Source: Calliopum simillimum (lineage: Eukaryota > Arthropoda > Insecta > Diptera > Lauxaniidae). From it: DNA of 64,000 nt. Positions 22,346 through 33,169 of the stretch are shown here, in pieces. Positions within the stretch are counted from its first letter, which is position 1; each line of letters begins with the position of its first letter. The notes under the pieces are model-generated. The model had not been told where the DNA came from, did not search any database, and was given only the letters and a program-made list of their open reading frames with translations. The DNA lies in assembly GCA_951812925.1 (NCBI GenBank), contig OX638370.1, positions 49,479,948 to 49,543,947 of the forward strand, read 5' to 3'. A program made the translations under genes and the position numbers.

Positions 22346-25300
22346 GTCCGAACCTAACCACAAAAGCCCTTAATTTAGAGCCCCGTGAGGACCAGTAAAT
22401 CACACGAAAGCTTAGAAGCACAAACTTGGAAAAAATTCTGTTCTTAAAGAAAAATATGGAAAATGATGTATAAGTGAAGTGTTTAGAATGAAAATGGAAT
22501 AAGTTAAGCCAAACAAAAAATCTTATTAGTTTTGTCCAAAAAGCTCACGTGAGCAGACAATGTATAATCTTTTTTTTTTTTCTCGTTTGAAAAAAAAAAA
22601 AATAAAAAAAAAAAATAATTGTGCGGGCTTTTTCGGGGTTTTTCTCAATTGCTTGTTTCGTGTTCGTCGGTTGGGCCCGTTCTTCTAGTTAAGCGTAAAT
22701 GTCATACTATACATTTCATTAATGAAGATATTCCCCCCTTACCCCCCCCCCCTTCTCGTCAGGCCTGCTTGGAGGATAAATATTTAATAATAGCCGTGTT
22801 TCTTTTGACGCGTATATATCTTCTCTTCTTATACGAGATAAAATTGCATGTACTTATGTGTGTATGTTTGGAACGGGCAAAACTTTTTCTCGAAAACGGC
22901 TTCAGCTATTTTAATGAAACTTCGGATAACGTTAGATATTAGCATACAATGAAGAACGCGCTAGGTTTGAACTTTTGGTGAGCGGGTACTGCTTAATAAT
23001 ACCTTGTAACAGGCAAAAAGTGGGCGGGATCGAATAAGTGCCACGCCCACTTTTTGACCCTTGAAAATTTTGATTCAATATTACTCGAAAACGACTGCAA
23101 CAATTTTGATGAAAATTTATGAAATTTTACCTCTGCAAACAGGAATTAAAATGTAATATGCCGTTACATTGGGAAAACTCGTTGAAGGGCGTGGCACCGC
23201 CCATAATAATATAATACGGTATAAAAAGAAAACTAATAAAGCAATCATTCTAATTTTAACTGTGGGGAGCCTACTTGCTAAAAGAAATCTCTGCACTGAA
23301 AGTGGGCAAAATATCACCGTTGCGCGTGGAACCTTCCATACAAGCAAAATACGTTAAATGCTATTTTTCGCAAATGTTACGAGATATTTTAATAAAATTT
23401 GGTATCTAGGTACTGCCTGAAAAAAAAAAGTGGGCGGTATCGAAGTAGTACCAGGCCCTTTTTAACCATTGAAAATTTTGATTCAGTATTGCTCGAAAAC
23501 GACTCCCACAATTTTAGTGAAAATTTAGGAGATGCTACCACTGCAAACAAGGATTAATATGTGATATGTCGTTATATTAGGAAAATTCGTTAAAGGGCGT
23601 GGCACCGCACACACAAATTAATACGCTATAAAAAGAAAACTACTGAAGCAATCTTTCTGAATTTAACTGTAGGAAGTCAACTTGCTATTAGGCACCTACG
23701 ACCTGAAAGTCGGCAAAATATCACCGGTACGCGTGGAACCTCCCATACAAGTAAAACACATTAAATGCTATTACTCGCGAATGGTACAACATATTTTGAT
23801 GAAATTTGGTATGCGGTTCTGGATCATGAGTATCTAAAGCATAACGAAAAGTAGGCTTTGTTCAATAATTGCCACGCCCACTTTTTATCAAAATAAAAAT
23901 TTTGGTTAATAACTCGGGGACAAAAAAAAAAATTAAATGAACTTTTTAATTATTATATGCAGTCTTATGTACTTTTTGAAGCTGAATCCATTTTCATCAG
24001 CAGGATTTTGAAATATCCTTGCTTGAAGTTGAAGAAAACGCTGTGTTCAGTTTTACATCGTAGCTACAAGAAAAGGTGAAATTCTATTTTATTAATAGCG
24101 CTGAATAGCCACACTCTTCCTTATCAAAATATCCTTTCGGATTTTTCCAAAAGGACTCTTACTTTCCGAGTTATGATCCTATGAAGATAAGATATTTCAG
24201 CCCCCATACTAAAGACGAAATATTTCGGGTGTGTGGCATACCCATTTTTTTTTATTCGAGGGCATTTCCCTTATTGGCACTAAACCACTGCATACCCTGC
24301 AACAGAATTCAACTCATTTTGAGGGTTTTTTGGCCATAAATCGGTTTCGCGATACTAATACAATTACGTCCTTCAAAACTCGGAAAGTAAGAGTCCTATT
24401 GGAAAATTCCGAAGTTTAATTTTAATGCCATTCAAAACAAAATGTAGCTACGCTATAAGCTTGAAAACAGCGTTTTCTTAAACTTCAGGTATGGATATCT
24501 CGAAATAATGAGCGTAAGTTATTCTTTAACTTATTTATCCAGAACCAATTATTAAATTTTATTGAAATTTAGAATCAGGAGTGCTGCTTTGTTAGGTTTC
24601 CTTTATCGGTAACTAGCCTTCTTTGCCCGCTTCGCTAGGCATGTTTGTTTTGTTTTTTGATTCCCAATAGCTTAGAAGGTATACAGGGATAAAATTTTGA
24701 TTTACGCCACTGCCACGTCACCAATAAAAATTTAGGTATTTTGAGAAAGTTAATTTCATTTCAAACCATCATAAAAATTGGCAATGGCATAGCTGGAGTG
24801 TCCCAGGAAACCATCAATTAAGGGTTGTTGATAGTTTGTCTTAGATGTTTTTTTCCTGTAGTACATCTAGATATTCTTCGTTTTGACTATGAAGCCTTCG
24901 GGTGACCTTCGGGAAGCATCGGGTATTCCAAAAAACTATCAGTTAAAGTTTGTTGATAGTTCACCATAAATTTTTTCCCTCTCGTATACCTAGATATTCT
25001 TCGTTTTGATTATGAAGCCTTCGGGTGACCTTAGAACACCTTCGAGTGTCACAAAAAACTATCACTTAAAGCTTGTTGTTAGTCCGCCATAGATTTTTTC
25101 CCTCTCGTATACCTAGATATTCTTCGTTTTGACTATGAAGCCCTCGGGTGACCTTCGGCAAACTTCGGGTATTCCAAAAAACTATCAGTTAAAACTTGTT
25201 GAAAGCTTGTCATAGATATTTTTCCTCTAGTGTACCTAGATATTCTTCGTTTTGACTATTAAGCCTTCGGGTGGTCTTCGGAAACCTTCGTGTATAGCAT

Positions 25301-25542
25301 AAAAACATTCCCAAACCTAATATATACTCATTTCCAAATTTTCAGCTTAATTGGACGAATGGTTTCTGAGTGATAATGCTTCAGACACACAGCCATTTTT
25401 ATATATACAGATTGTTAAGTTTTCCTATTTCACCAAAAACCATCAATTTTGATATTGTTTTATTGTTTCCGATACCGATTTGACACTTTCCAGTTTTTTC
25501 TTATTAGTATTCTCATAGCTAAATTTATCATTTTGAATGCAT
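22346..25542. repeat. Large tandem duplication, copy A
   Basis: The block runs from GTCCGAACCTAACCACAAAA to TTATCATTTTGAATGCATG and is followed immediately by a second copy starting at 25543. It contains a poly-C tract (22741-22753), two ~404-bp direct repeats around ATTGCTCGAAAACGACT (near 23082 and 23487), and a Helitron (24613-25411) absent from copy B. It has no coding function that I recognise and is probably built from older repeats. Confidence 0.8.
24613..25411 (-). mobile_element. Nonautonomous Helitron with A|T insertion site
   Basis: On the minus strand it begins TCTGTATATATAAAAATGGC and ends with a GC-rich hairpin (TGCCTAGCGAAGCGGGCA), a short spacer and CTAG. A TC start, a hairpin near the end, a CTAG terminus and insertion between A and T without duplication are the Helitron signature. 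Copy B of the surrounding duplication keeps the empty site (GGTAATTGTTAAG near 30317), which proves the boundaries to the base. The interior (about 24800-25310) holds four units of 122-125 bp around TTCTTCGTTTTGACTATGAA. Confidence 0.9.
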
Positions 25543-25996
25543 GTCCGAACCTAACCACAAAAGCCCTTAATTTAGAGGCCCGTGAGGACCAGTAAATCAC
25601 ACGAAAGCTTAGAAGCACAAACTTGGAAAAAATTCTGTTCTTAAAGAAAAATATGGGAAAATAATGTATAAGTGAAGTGTTTAGAATGAAAATGGAGTAA
25701 GTTAAGCCAAACAAAAAAACTTATTAGTTTTGTCCAAAAAGCTCACGTGAGCACACATTGTATAATCTTTTTTTTTTTTTTCTCGTTTGAAAAAAAAAAT
25801 AATTGTGCGGGCTTTTTCGGGGTTTTTCTCATTTGCTTGTACATTTTATTAATGAAGATATTCCCCCCTTACCCCCCCCCCCCCCTTCTCGTCAGGCCTG
25901 CTTGGAGGATAAATATTTAATAATAGCCGTGTTTCTTTTGACGCGTATATATCTTCTCTTCTTATACGAGATAAAATTGCATGTACTTATGTATGT

Positions 25997-27568
25997 GGGC
26001 AAATCCGAAAATAATCTCCTCTTATATGACCCAGTTTTGAAAAAAAAAATTTGTTCACGTACAATAACCAAATGTGGTGGAATTTATTCGTAGACGTATG
26101 AGCTGCAATTTCCAATAGGCGAACAGAAAATTTTCGACCTGAGGGGGTGTCAGGAGGTCGTTTTATCTGAAAATTTTGGGAAAATCGAGATTTTCGATAC
26201 TATACAGGAGAGCACATACTTCAGAAGTAGTAGATATGTTACGGGGAACCTTTCCAAATATTCCGAAGTAAAATTCAAAAAAATCGTATGTGGGTCGTGG
26301 CGACAAAATGGGTTAAAAAGTCTAAATCACTCATTTCGGCCACATAACAGGTCCTAAAATTCTGAAAAAAATCAAGCAAGTTCCTTGATAAAAAATAAAT
26401 CGACTTTGCTTATGATATTTTTTAATCTAAGCGCCCCCTGCCGAGTAAAAAATTAAAAACGCAAATTTTTGGGTAAAAAATGCGATTATTGGCAATATGC
26501 GATCAAGCACACCATAGCGACACATAAGGCAAGATAGCGGGATATCTAACAAATATTCTGGAGTAAAATTCAGAAAAATCGTATGTGGGTCGTGGCGTCA
26601 GGATGGGTTAAAAAGTTTAAATCGCTCATTACGGCCACGTAACAGGTCCTAAAATTCTGAAAAAAATCAAGCAAATTCCTTGAGAAAAAATAAATCGATT
26701 TTTTTTATGATGTTTCTTTAATTTGAGCCCCTCATTTGGAGCAAAAAATGAAAAAACTCAAAATTTCGCTATTCGCCAAAAATCACGTTTTTTACCCAAA
26801 AATTAGCGTTTTTAATTTTTTACTCGGCAGGGGGCGCTTAAATTAAAAAAACATCATAAACAAATTCGCTTTATTTTATATCAAGGAATTTGCTTGATTT
26901 TTTTCAGAATTTTAGGACCTGTTACGTGGCCGTAATGAGCGATTTAAACTTTTCATCCCATTCTGACGCCACGACCCACATACGATTTTTCTGAATTTCA
27001 TTCCAGAATATTTGTTAGATATCCCGCTATCTTACCCTATGTGTCGCTATGGTGTGCTCGATCGCATATCGCCAATAATCGCATTTTTTTACCCAAAATT
27101 TAGCGTTTTTAATTTTTTACTCGGCAGGGGGCGCTTAGATTAAAAAATATCATAAGCAAAGTCGATTTATTTTTTATCAAGGAACTTGCTTGATTTTTTT
27201 CAGAATTTTAGGACCTGTTATGTGGCCGAAATGAGTGATTTAGACTTTTTAACCCATTTTGTCGCCACGACCCACATACGATTTTTTTGAATTTTACTTC
27301 GGAATATTTGGAAAGGTTCCCCGTAACATATCTACTACTTCTGACGTATGTGCTCTCCCGTATAGTATCGAAAATCTCGATTTTCCCTAAATTTTCAGAT
27401 ACAACGACCTCCTGACACCCCCTCAGGTCGAAAATTTTCTGTTCGCCTATTGGAAATTGCAGCTCATACGTCTACGAATAAATTCCACCACATTTGGTTA
27501 TTGTACATGAACATTTTTTTTTTTTTAAAACTGGGTCATATAAGAGGAGATTATTTTCGGATTTGCCC
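25997..27568. mobile_element. Long palindromic (foldback) element, 8-bp target duplication
   Basis: The termini GGGCAAATCCGAAAATAATC and GATTATTTTCGGATTTGCCC are perfect inverses, flanked by ATGTATGT on both sides (25989-25996, 27569-27576). The arms are each ~780 bp and highly similar, meeting near 26785 with little unique spacer. Copy A of the duplication gives the empty site. The 8-bp duplication points to hAT-like transposition, though GGGCAA is not a classic hAT end. No transposase frame exists. Confidence 0.88.
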
Positions 27569-28515
27569 ATGTATGTTTGGAACGGGCAAAACCTTTTCTC
27601 GAAAACGGCTTCAGCTATTTTAATGAAACTTCGGATAACGTTAGATATTAGCATACAATGAGAGATACTTTAATGAAATTTGGTATGTAGGTACTGCCTT
27701 ATAATTACCGAAAAGTGGGCGGTATCGAAGTAGTACCAGGCCCTTTTTAACCATTGAAAATTTTGATTCGGTATTGCTCGAAAACGACTCCCACAATTTT
27801 AATGAAAATTTAGGAGATATGTCGTTATATTAGAAAAACTCGTCAAAGGGCATAGAACCGCACTCAAAAATATAATACGCTATAAAAGAAAACTACTAAA
27901 GCAATCTTTCTGAATTTAAATGTAGGAAGTCTACTTGCTATTAGGCACCTACGACCTCAAAGTCGGCAAAATATCGCCGGTGCGCGTAGAACCTCCCATA
28001 CAAGTAAAACACATTAAATGCTAGGCTTAATGTTACTTGATCGACTGTTGTTGTTTTTGTTTTATTTTTTTGCCCAAATATGGCTTTGAAAACTAGTCAC
28101 AACAACAACCTCTGAGCAGATCTACTTTCGGAGATATAGCCATCGGATAATCGTGATATATCTTTTATAAAAATCGGTATAAGTAGGGAACCCTTGGATG
28201 GAATTTAAAAATATTGGTGTCATATGAAAGGTATTTTACCGGACTATATAATTACTCCAAAGATTTTCAATTTGAGTCCTAGTTTTCGAGATATGACAAT
28301 TTTTCAAAAATGCACCCCATTTTTTCCCAAAAAAATGCATTTTTCCCAAAAAATGTGTTATTAACCTATAATTTTAACAACTAAATTAGAAAACCCATTT
28401 AATTTCCTTTCATTTGATATGCAACATGTATCTGAAATTGCATCATTGATAAATTTTTATAGAAAAAAACAAAAATAGACCAAATCAATTTTCTTAAAAT
28501 TAGTAACTTTAAACA

Positions 28516-28660
28516 ACAACAATGCCAGAACAAACAACAACAACAACAACTACAACTACTACAACAACAGTTACTACTACAACAACAACAACAGTTACTA
28601 CTACAACAACAACAACAGTTACTACTACAACAACAACAACAACAACAACAAAGAGAACCA
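28516..28660. repeat. (ACA)n/(ACT)n microsatellite
   Basis: Triplet runs of ACA, interrupted by ACTACT and GTTACT in a regular order, sit in the centre of the palindromic element. In one frame they read as a poly-threonine string, which is a by-product of the repeat rather than evidence of a protein. Confidence 0.9.
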
Positions 28661-28784
28661 GCTACTTGTTCAAGCGCATATTTAAAAAAAAACTTGAAAT
28701 TTTTAGAAACTGCAAGAGCAACAGCTACTTATTATTTAAAAAAATTTTTAATTTTTATTCAAAATTGCGCGCATATAGACTGAT

Positions 28785-28845
28785 TCGCGGCCGAAGGCCG
28801 CCGCGAAGCCGGTGTTGGAACCCGGCCGCAGGCCGCCCACTTACC
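28785..28845. repeat. GC-rich palindromic patch
   Basis: Paired motifs GCGGCCGAAGGCCGC and CCGGCCGCAGGCCGCC form strong short hairpins. The composition is sharply different from the AT-rich surroundings. Confidence 0.6.
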
Positions 28846-30453
28846 TCTACTCTTATGTAAAATTACTGTTATTGTACTAGTAGTACGGTTGTTGTTGTCT
28901 GTTCTGGCATTGTTGTTGTAAAAAGTTCCTAATTTTAAGAAAATTGATTTGGTCCATTCTGTTTTTTTCTATAAAAATTTATAAATGTTGCAATTTCAGA
29001 TACATGTCGTATATCAAATGAAAGGAAATAAATTAGACTTCTTAATTAAGTTATTAAAATTATAGGTTAATAACACATTTTTTGGGAAAAATAACGGTTT
29101 TTTGCGAAAAAAATGGTGTAAATTTTTGAAAAATTGTCATACCTCGAAAACTATCACTCAAATTGAAAAACTTTGCATGTCAATTATATAGCCAATTATA
29201 TACCTTTCATATGACACCAATATTTTTAAAATCCATCCAGGGGTTCCCAACTAATACCGATTTTTATAAAAGATATATCCCGGTCTTCCGATAGCTATAT
29301 CTCCGAAAGTAGATCCGTTCAGAGGTTGTTGTTGTTGTAATTAATTCTCAGAGCCCTATTTGGGCAAAAAAAATAAAAAAAAAACAACAACAGTCGATCA
29401 AGTAAAATTGTTCCAAATGCTATTACTCGCGAATGGTAAAACATATTTTGATGAAATTTGGTATGCGGATCTGGATCATGAGTATCTAAAGCATAACGAA
29501 AAGTAGGCTTTGTTCAGTAATTGCCACGCCCACTTTTTATCAAAATAAAAATTTTGGTTAATAACTCGGGCACAAAAAAAAAATTAAATGAACTTTTTAA
29601 TTATTATATGCAGTCTTATGTACTTTTTGACGCTGAATCCATTTTCATCAGCAGAACAGTCATTATACCTGCAGGATTTTGAAATATCCTTGCTTGAAGT
29701 TGAAGGTAACGCTGTATTCAGTTTTACATCGTAGCTACAAGAAAAGGTGAAATTCTTTTTTATAAATAGCGCTGAATAGCCACACTCTTCCTTATCAAAA
29801 TATCCTTTCGGATTTTTCCAATAGGACTCTTACTTTCCGAGTTATGATCCTATGAAGATAAGATATTTCAACCCCCATACAAAAGACGAAATATTTCGGG
29901 TGTGTGGCATACCCATTTTTTTTTACTTGAGGGCATTTCCCTTATTGGCACTAAACCACTGCATACCCTGCAACAGATTTCAACTCATTTTGAGGGTTTT
30001 TTGGCCATAAATCGGTTTCGCGATACTAATACAATTACGTCCTTTCTATGGGTGCTGACAAACCTTCTCTTCAAAGGATCAAAATTCGGAAAGTAAGAGT
30101 CCTATTGGAAAATTTCGAAGGTTAATTTTAATGCCATTTAAAACAAAATGTAGCTACGCTATAAGCTTGAAAACAGCGTTTTCTTCAACTTCAGGTATGG
30201 ATATCTCGAAATAATGAGGGTACGTTATTCTTTAACTTATTTATCCAGAACCAATTATTAAATTTTATGTAAATTTAGAATCAGGAGTGCTGCTTTGTTA
30301 GGTTTCCTTTTTATCGGTAATTGTTAAGTTTTCCTATTTCACCAAAAACCATCAATTTTGATATTGTTTTATTGTTTCCGATACCGATTTGACACTTTCC
30401 CAGTTTTTTCTAAGCAGTATTCTCATAGGTAAATTTATCATTTTGAATGCATG

Positions 30454-30767
30454 AAAATGTGAGGTAAAAATGTACGAATTTTAATCACAAAAAATAGCTA
30501 TGAATAAAAAACATCGACTATAAAAATAAGATCTTATTATTTAATACACTTAAATATACGGGTGACATATGCAAGTAGCACTCATGATCAGCTTTTATAT
30601 CTGCATGAACGTTCTAGAATTGCAATAATGAAACATCTGGCAACATTGATTCCCTCGGCTGATAAATTCTTGATAGTAGGCATCATTGTTTTTATTGACA
30701 ACTCGAACTGTCAGGTACTTTCGTGAAGTTTCTTTCAATTTATTTGTGCTATTGAATTTTTTCGTAA
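30454..30767. other. Unassigned intronic stretch
   Basis: AT-rich, no gene or repeat recognised. Confidence 0.35.
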
Positions 30768-31158
30768 TATTGGCTGTGTTTCTTTTGACGCGTATATACA
30801 ATTGTGGTAATTTTCAAATTGCGATAACTTATGAACGGTGAGTTGTACGATAGAAAGTCCAAAGGTCCACATGCTCTACAAATAATTTTAATCTTTTGCA
30901 AAAAAAAAATAATTATTTAGAAATTATTTAAAAAAAAGTGATTTTTTGCCGTTTATCGGCGCTTAACCACTTTTTGTAGAATAACTTCTAAAAGATAAAT
31001 GTTTTTAAAAATAAAATGAAAAGTTTCTGTAGAGAACGTGATTCTCCATAAAAAAGTTCTTTAGAGTTTTATTGTGCGACTCACTGTTCATGCGTTATCG
31101 CGATTTAAAAATATCCACAATTGTATATGCGCGTCAAAAAAAAAACACGGCTAATATC
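30768..31158. mobile_element. MITE-like inverted-repeat element
   Basis: GGCTGTGTTTCTTTTGACGC followed by GTATATACAATTGTGG (about 30772) is mirrored by CCACAATTGTATATGCGCGT near 31119, ending in CACGGC. Inner arms also match (ATTGCGATAACTTATGAACG against CATGCGTTATCGCGAT). Fragments of the same terminus lie at about 22790 and 25922. The target duplication is unclear. Confidence 0.6.
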
Positions 31159-31445
31159 ATTATTTTTATGATAAACAAAGTATTTGGTGCAGGTCGCATC
31201 CTTTCGTAGTACTTACGAGTGTCCCTTATTTCATTCGCTTGTAATAGTTGCAAGTCAAATTTTAACCTCAAAGATAATCAACTGTTTTCGCTTAGAGTAC
31301 TTGCGAATATCATCTGCTGCATTCGCTTGGAATTGTTCCGAGTCAGTCACTTGAACTAGTTAAGGATGAGTCTGGAGAAAAACATTAAAACAAGTTTTCT
31401 CAACAAATTAGCTTTCGAGTGCTTCATTGAGGTTAGTTGAATACT

Positions 31446-32348
31446 CCCGATCAAAAAAAGTATATCAAAAATATATCAAAATGATATCCAAAATTTGTCA
31501 GTGACATACAAGATTTTGATAAAAAAAGGATATCACAGTGTTATACGGAATGTAACGCTTTTTGTATATCACCATGATATCAAAAAAAGATATCAAAATG
31601 ATATCAAAATGATATCAAAAAAAGATATCAAAATGATATCAAAAAAAGATATCAAAATGATATCAAAAAAAGATATCAAAATGATATACAATTTTTGTAC
31701 ATTTCTGATACAAAAATGACAACCAATTTTGGGTCCGATAACTAAAGTGACGCAGATTATGGCCAACTTTTACAAAATTGTGGTTAATCGTCGTCAACTA
31801 GTTTTTTTTTTTTGGACTCAATTATATTTTTCATATGCTTTTTCACTAATTTCATGGCAAAACTCACTTCTTACCAAAATTGGCTGCTCGTCCGTTTTCC
31901 ATACTTTTAGTTTTCCCAACCACAGGCCGCATGCAGCAACTGAATGGAGTGTCGGTTCTTTTGCACTCAATTATATTTTTGTGCTTTTCACTAATTCATT
32001 AGAAAATTAACTTATTCACTAAAATTGGCTGCGCGTTCGTCTTCTATAATTATCTTTAAATAAAATTCACAAACGAAAACGTAAAATTTGACATATCAGC
32101 AGCTGATAAATTTTTGATATCATTTTGATATACATTTCTGATACAAAATTGATATCAGTGGCTGATAAATTTTTGATATCATTTTGATATATATTTCTGA
32201 TACAAAATTGACATGTCATTCAATGATATCAAAAATATATCAAAATGATATACAAAAAATGGATATCAGCGGCTGATACATTTTTGATATCATTTTGATA
32301 TACATTTCTGATACAATGACAAGAACTTGACAAGTTTTTTTGATCGGG
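31446..32348. mobile_element. GATATC-rich element, full copy with CCCGATC ends
   Basis: The termini CCCGATCAAAAAAAG (31446) and CTTGTC-side inverse TTTTTTTGATCGGG (ending 32348) define 903 bp. Inside are many ATGATATC and TATCAAAA words, including a short tandem run of AAAGATATCAAAATGATATC near 31570-31690, and an ACCGACACTCCATTCA-like segment shared with the copy at 16306. No transposase, and no clear target duplication. Confidence 0.68.
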
Positions 32349-32552
32349 CTATCATAGAATTAGTTTAGAGTCAGTTTGGAACCACAACTTTTATTTAGAC
32401 TATCTCGCACCTTCCTACAGGGTTGTGAAGGCACCTAGAAATGGAACCCGAACGAAGACGCTAACAAGGCAGTTAGAAATTTATAAATAATGTTGAAAAT
32501 ATAAGTGTTAAACAATATTGAGGCAACTAAATAAACCTTATTTCTTCAACAG

Positions 32553-32877
32553 GTTAACATATTAGACATAGGCGCTGGAGATGGTGAAATATCTTTGCGA
32601 TTAGCAAAATCAGTTTCATGGATTTGTAATGATGCTAAAGTTCAGATATTTGCTACTGAGACAAGTTGGGCTATGCGGCAACGCTTACAAAAAATTGATA
32701 TTACCGTTATTGAAAATATTCAAAGCGTGCATAATGTGCCACTAATTGCGTGTCTTAATGTTCTTGATCGTTGCCAAGATCCCTTTGATCTCCTGCAGAG
32801 TATCTATAACGCATTAGATCCCAACGGACGAGTAATTATCGCTTTAGTGTTGCCATATATGCATTTTGTTGAATTTA
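32553..32877 (+). CDS. METTL9: METTL9 exon with the SAM-binding motif
   Basis: It follows a TTCTTCAACAG acceptor and ends at a GTAAGT donor (32878), phase 1. The first residues, VNILDIGAGDGEISLRLA, contain the glycine-rich SAM-binding loop (methyltransferase motif I). Next come ATETSWAMRQRL (acidic ribose-binding strand region), IACLNVLDRC and GRVIIALVLPYMHFVEF, all in the order known for METTL9/DREV. These residues sit in a seven-beta-strand methyltransferase fold. The exon is free of stops and frameshifts, although ~24 kb of repeats precedes it. Confidence 0.93.
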
Positions 32878-32936
32878 GTAAGTTTTAAGTAAGTACGGCT
32901 ATAAAAACATGAGTATAAATATTTTATTATTTTCAG

Positions 32937-33169
32937 GCTCTTCGCATTTACCACTAAGGCCTCTAATGCCTCATTGGCCTGACAGGGCGAAACAATTTTC
33001 CTTTGAAGCTGAAGCTACAATATTGTTTGAGATATTAGAAAATTTTGGTTTTCGAGTAGAAGCATGGACAAAAGCTCCATATTTATGTGAAGGAGATCTG
33101 AGGCAATCCTTTTACTGGCTTACAGACCTAGTAGTAGTCCTTTCAAAAGTGCAAAGATATGGTGCATAA
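32937..33169 (+). CDS. METTL9: METTL9 last exon
   Basis: It starts after TTATTTTCAG and completes the split codon to give FSSSHLPLRPLMPHWPDRAK. It ends SFYWLTDLVVVLSKVQRYGA-stop at 33167-33169. EAWTKAPYLCEGDLRQ is the family's conserved C-terminal block. The three exons together code for 285 residues; human METTL9 has about 318, so the missing N terminus is short. The intron before it is only 59 bases. A candidate poly(A) signal AATAAA lies at 33404-33409. Confidence 0.93.

Larger units (their letters stand above)
28024..29414. mobile_element. Second palindromic element with 8-bp duplication and unique centre
   Basis: The left end GGCTTAATGTTACTTGATCG and the right end, inverse of GGAACAATTTTACTTGATCG, are flanked by AAATGCTA (28016-28023 and 29415-29422). 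The empty site is preserved in copy A. Arms of ~500 bp surround a ~370-bp centre with an ACA/ACT microsatellite and a GC-rich patch. The end sequences differ from the element at 25997, so it is a separate family with the same architecture. Confidence 0.87.
25543..30453. repeat. Large tandem duplication, copy B, with two nested insertions
   Basis: It repeats 22346-25542 in the same orientation with high similarity. It lacks the Helitron and ~430 bases corresponding to 22950-23383, but gained two palindromic elements (25997-27568 and 28024-29414). It ends at TTTGAATGCATG near 30453, the same end as copy A. The TTTTCTAAG versus TTTTCTTATT differences near the end show that the copies have begun to diverge. 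Confidence 0.8.
8102..32552 (+). other. METTL9: 24.45-kb METTL9 intron filled with transposable elements
   Basis: The donor GTAAGT at 8102 and the acceptor TTCTTCAACAG ending at 32552 bracket 24.45 kb. Both flanking exons are in phase 0, and the join reconstitutes the SAM-binding motif without a gap. All inserts from the 8270-9230 inverted repeat to the 31446-32348 element lie inside it. The next intron of the gene is only 59 bases, so the size difference is due to insertions. Confidence 0.85.

Noticed and set aside
24800..25310. CRISPR-like array
   Set aside because: These are 122-125-bp contiguous tandem units with no unique spacers, inside a Helitron of a eukaryotic genome.
28522..28860. 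Poly-threonine open frame
   Set aside because: It is a translation of an (ACA)n/(ACT)n microsatellite in the centre of a palindromic element.
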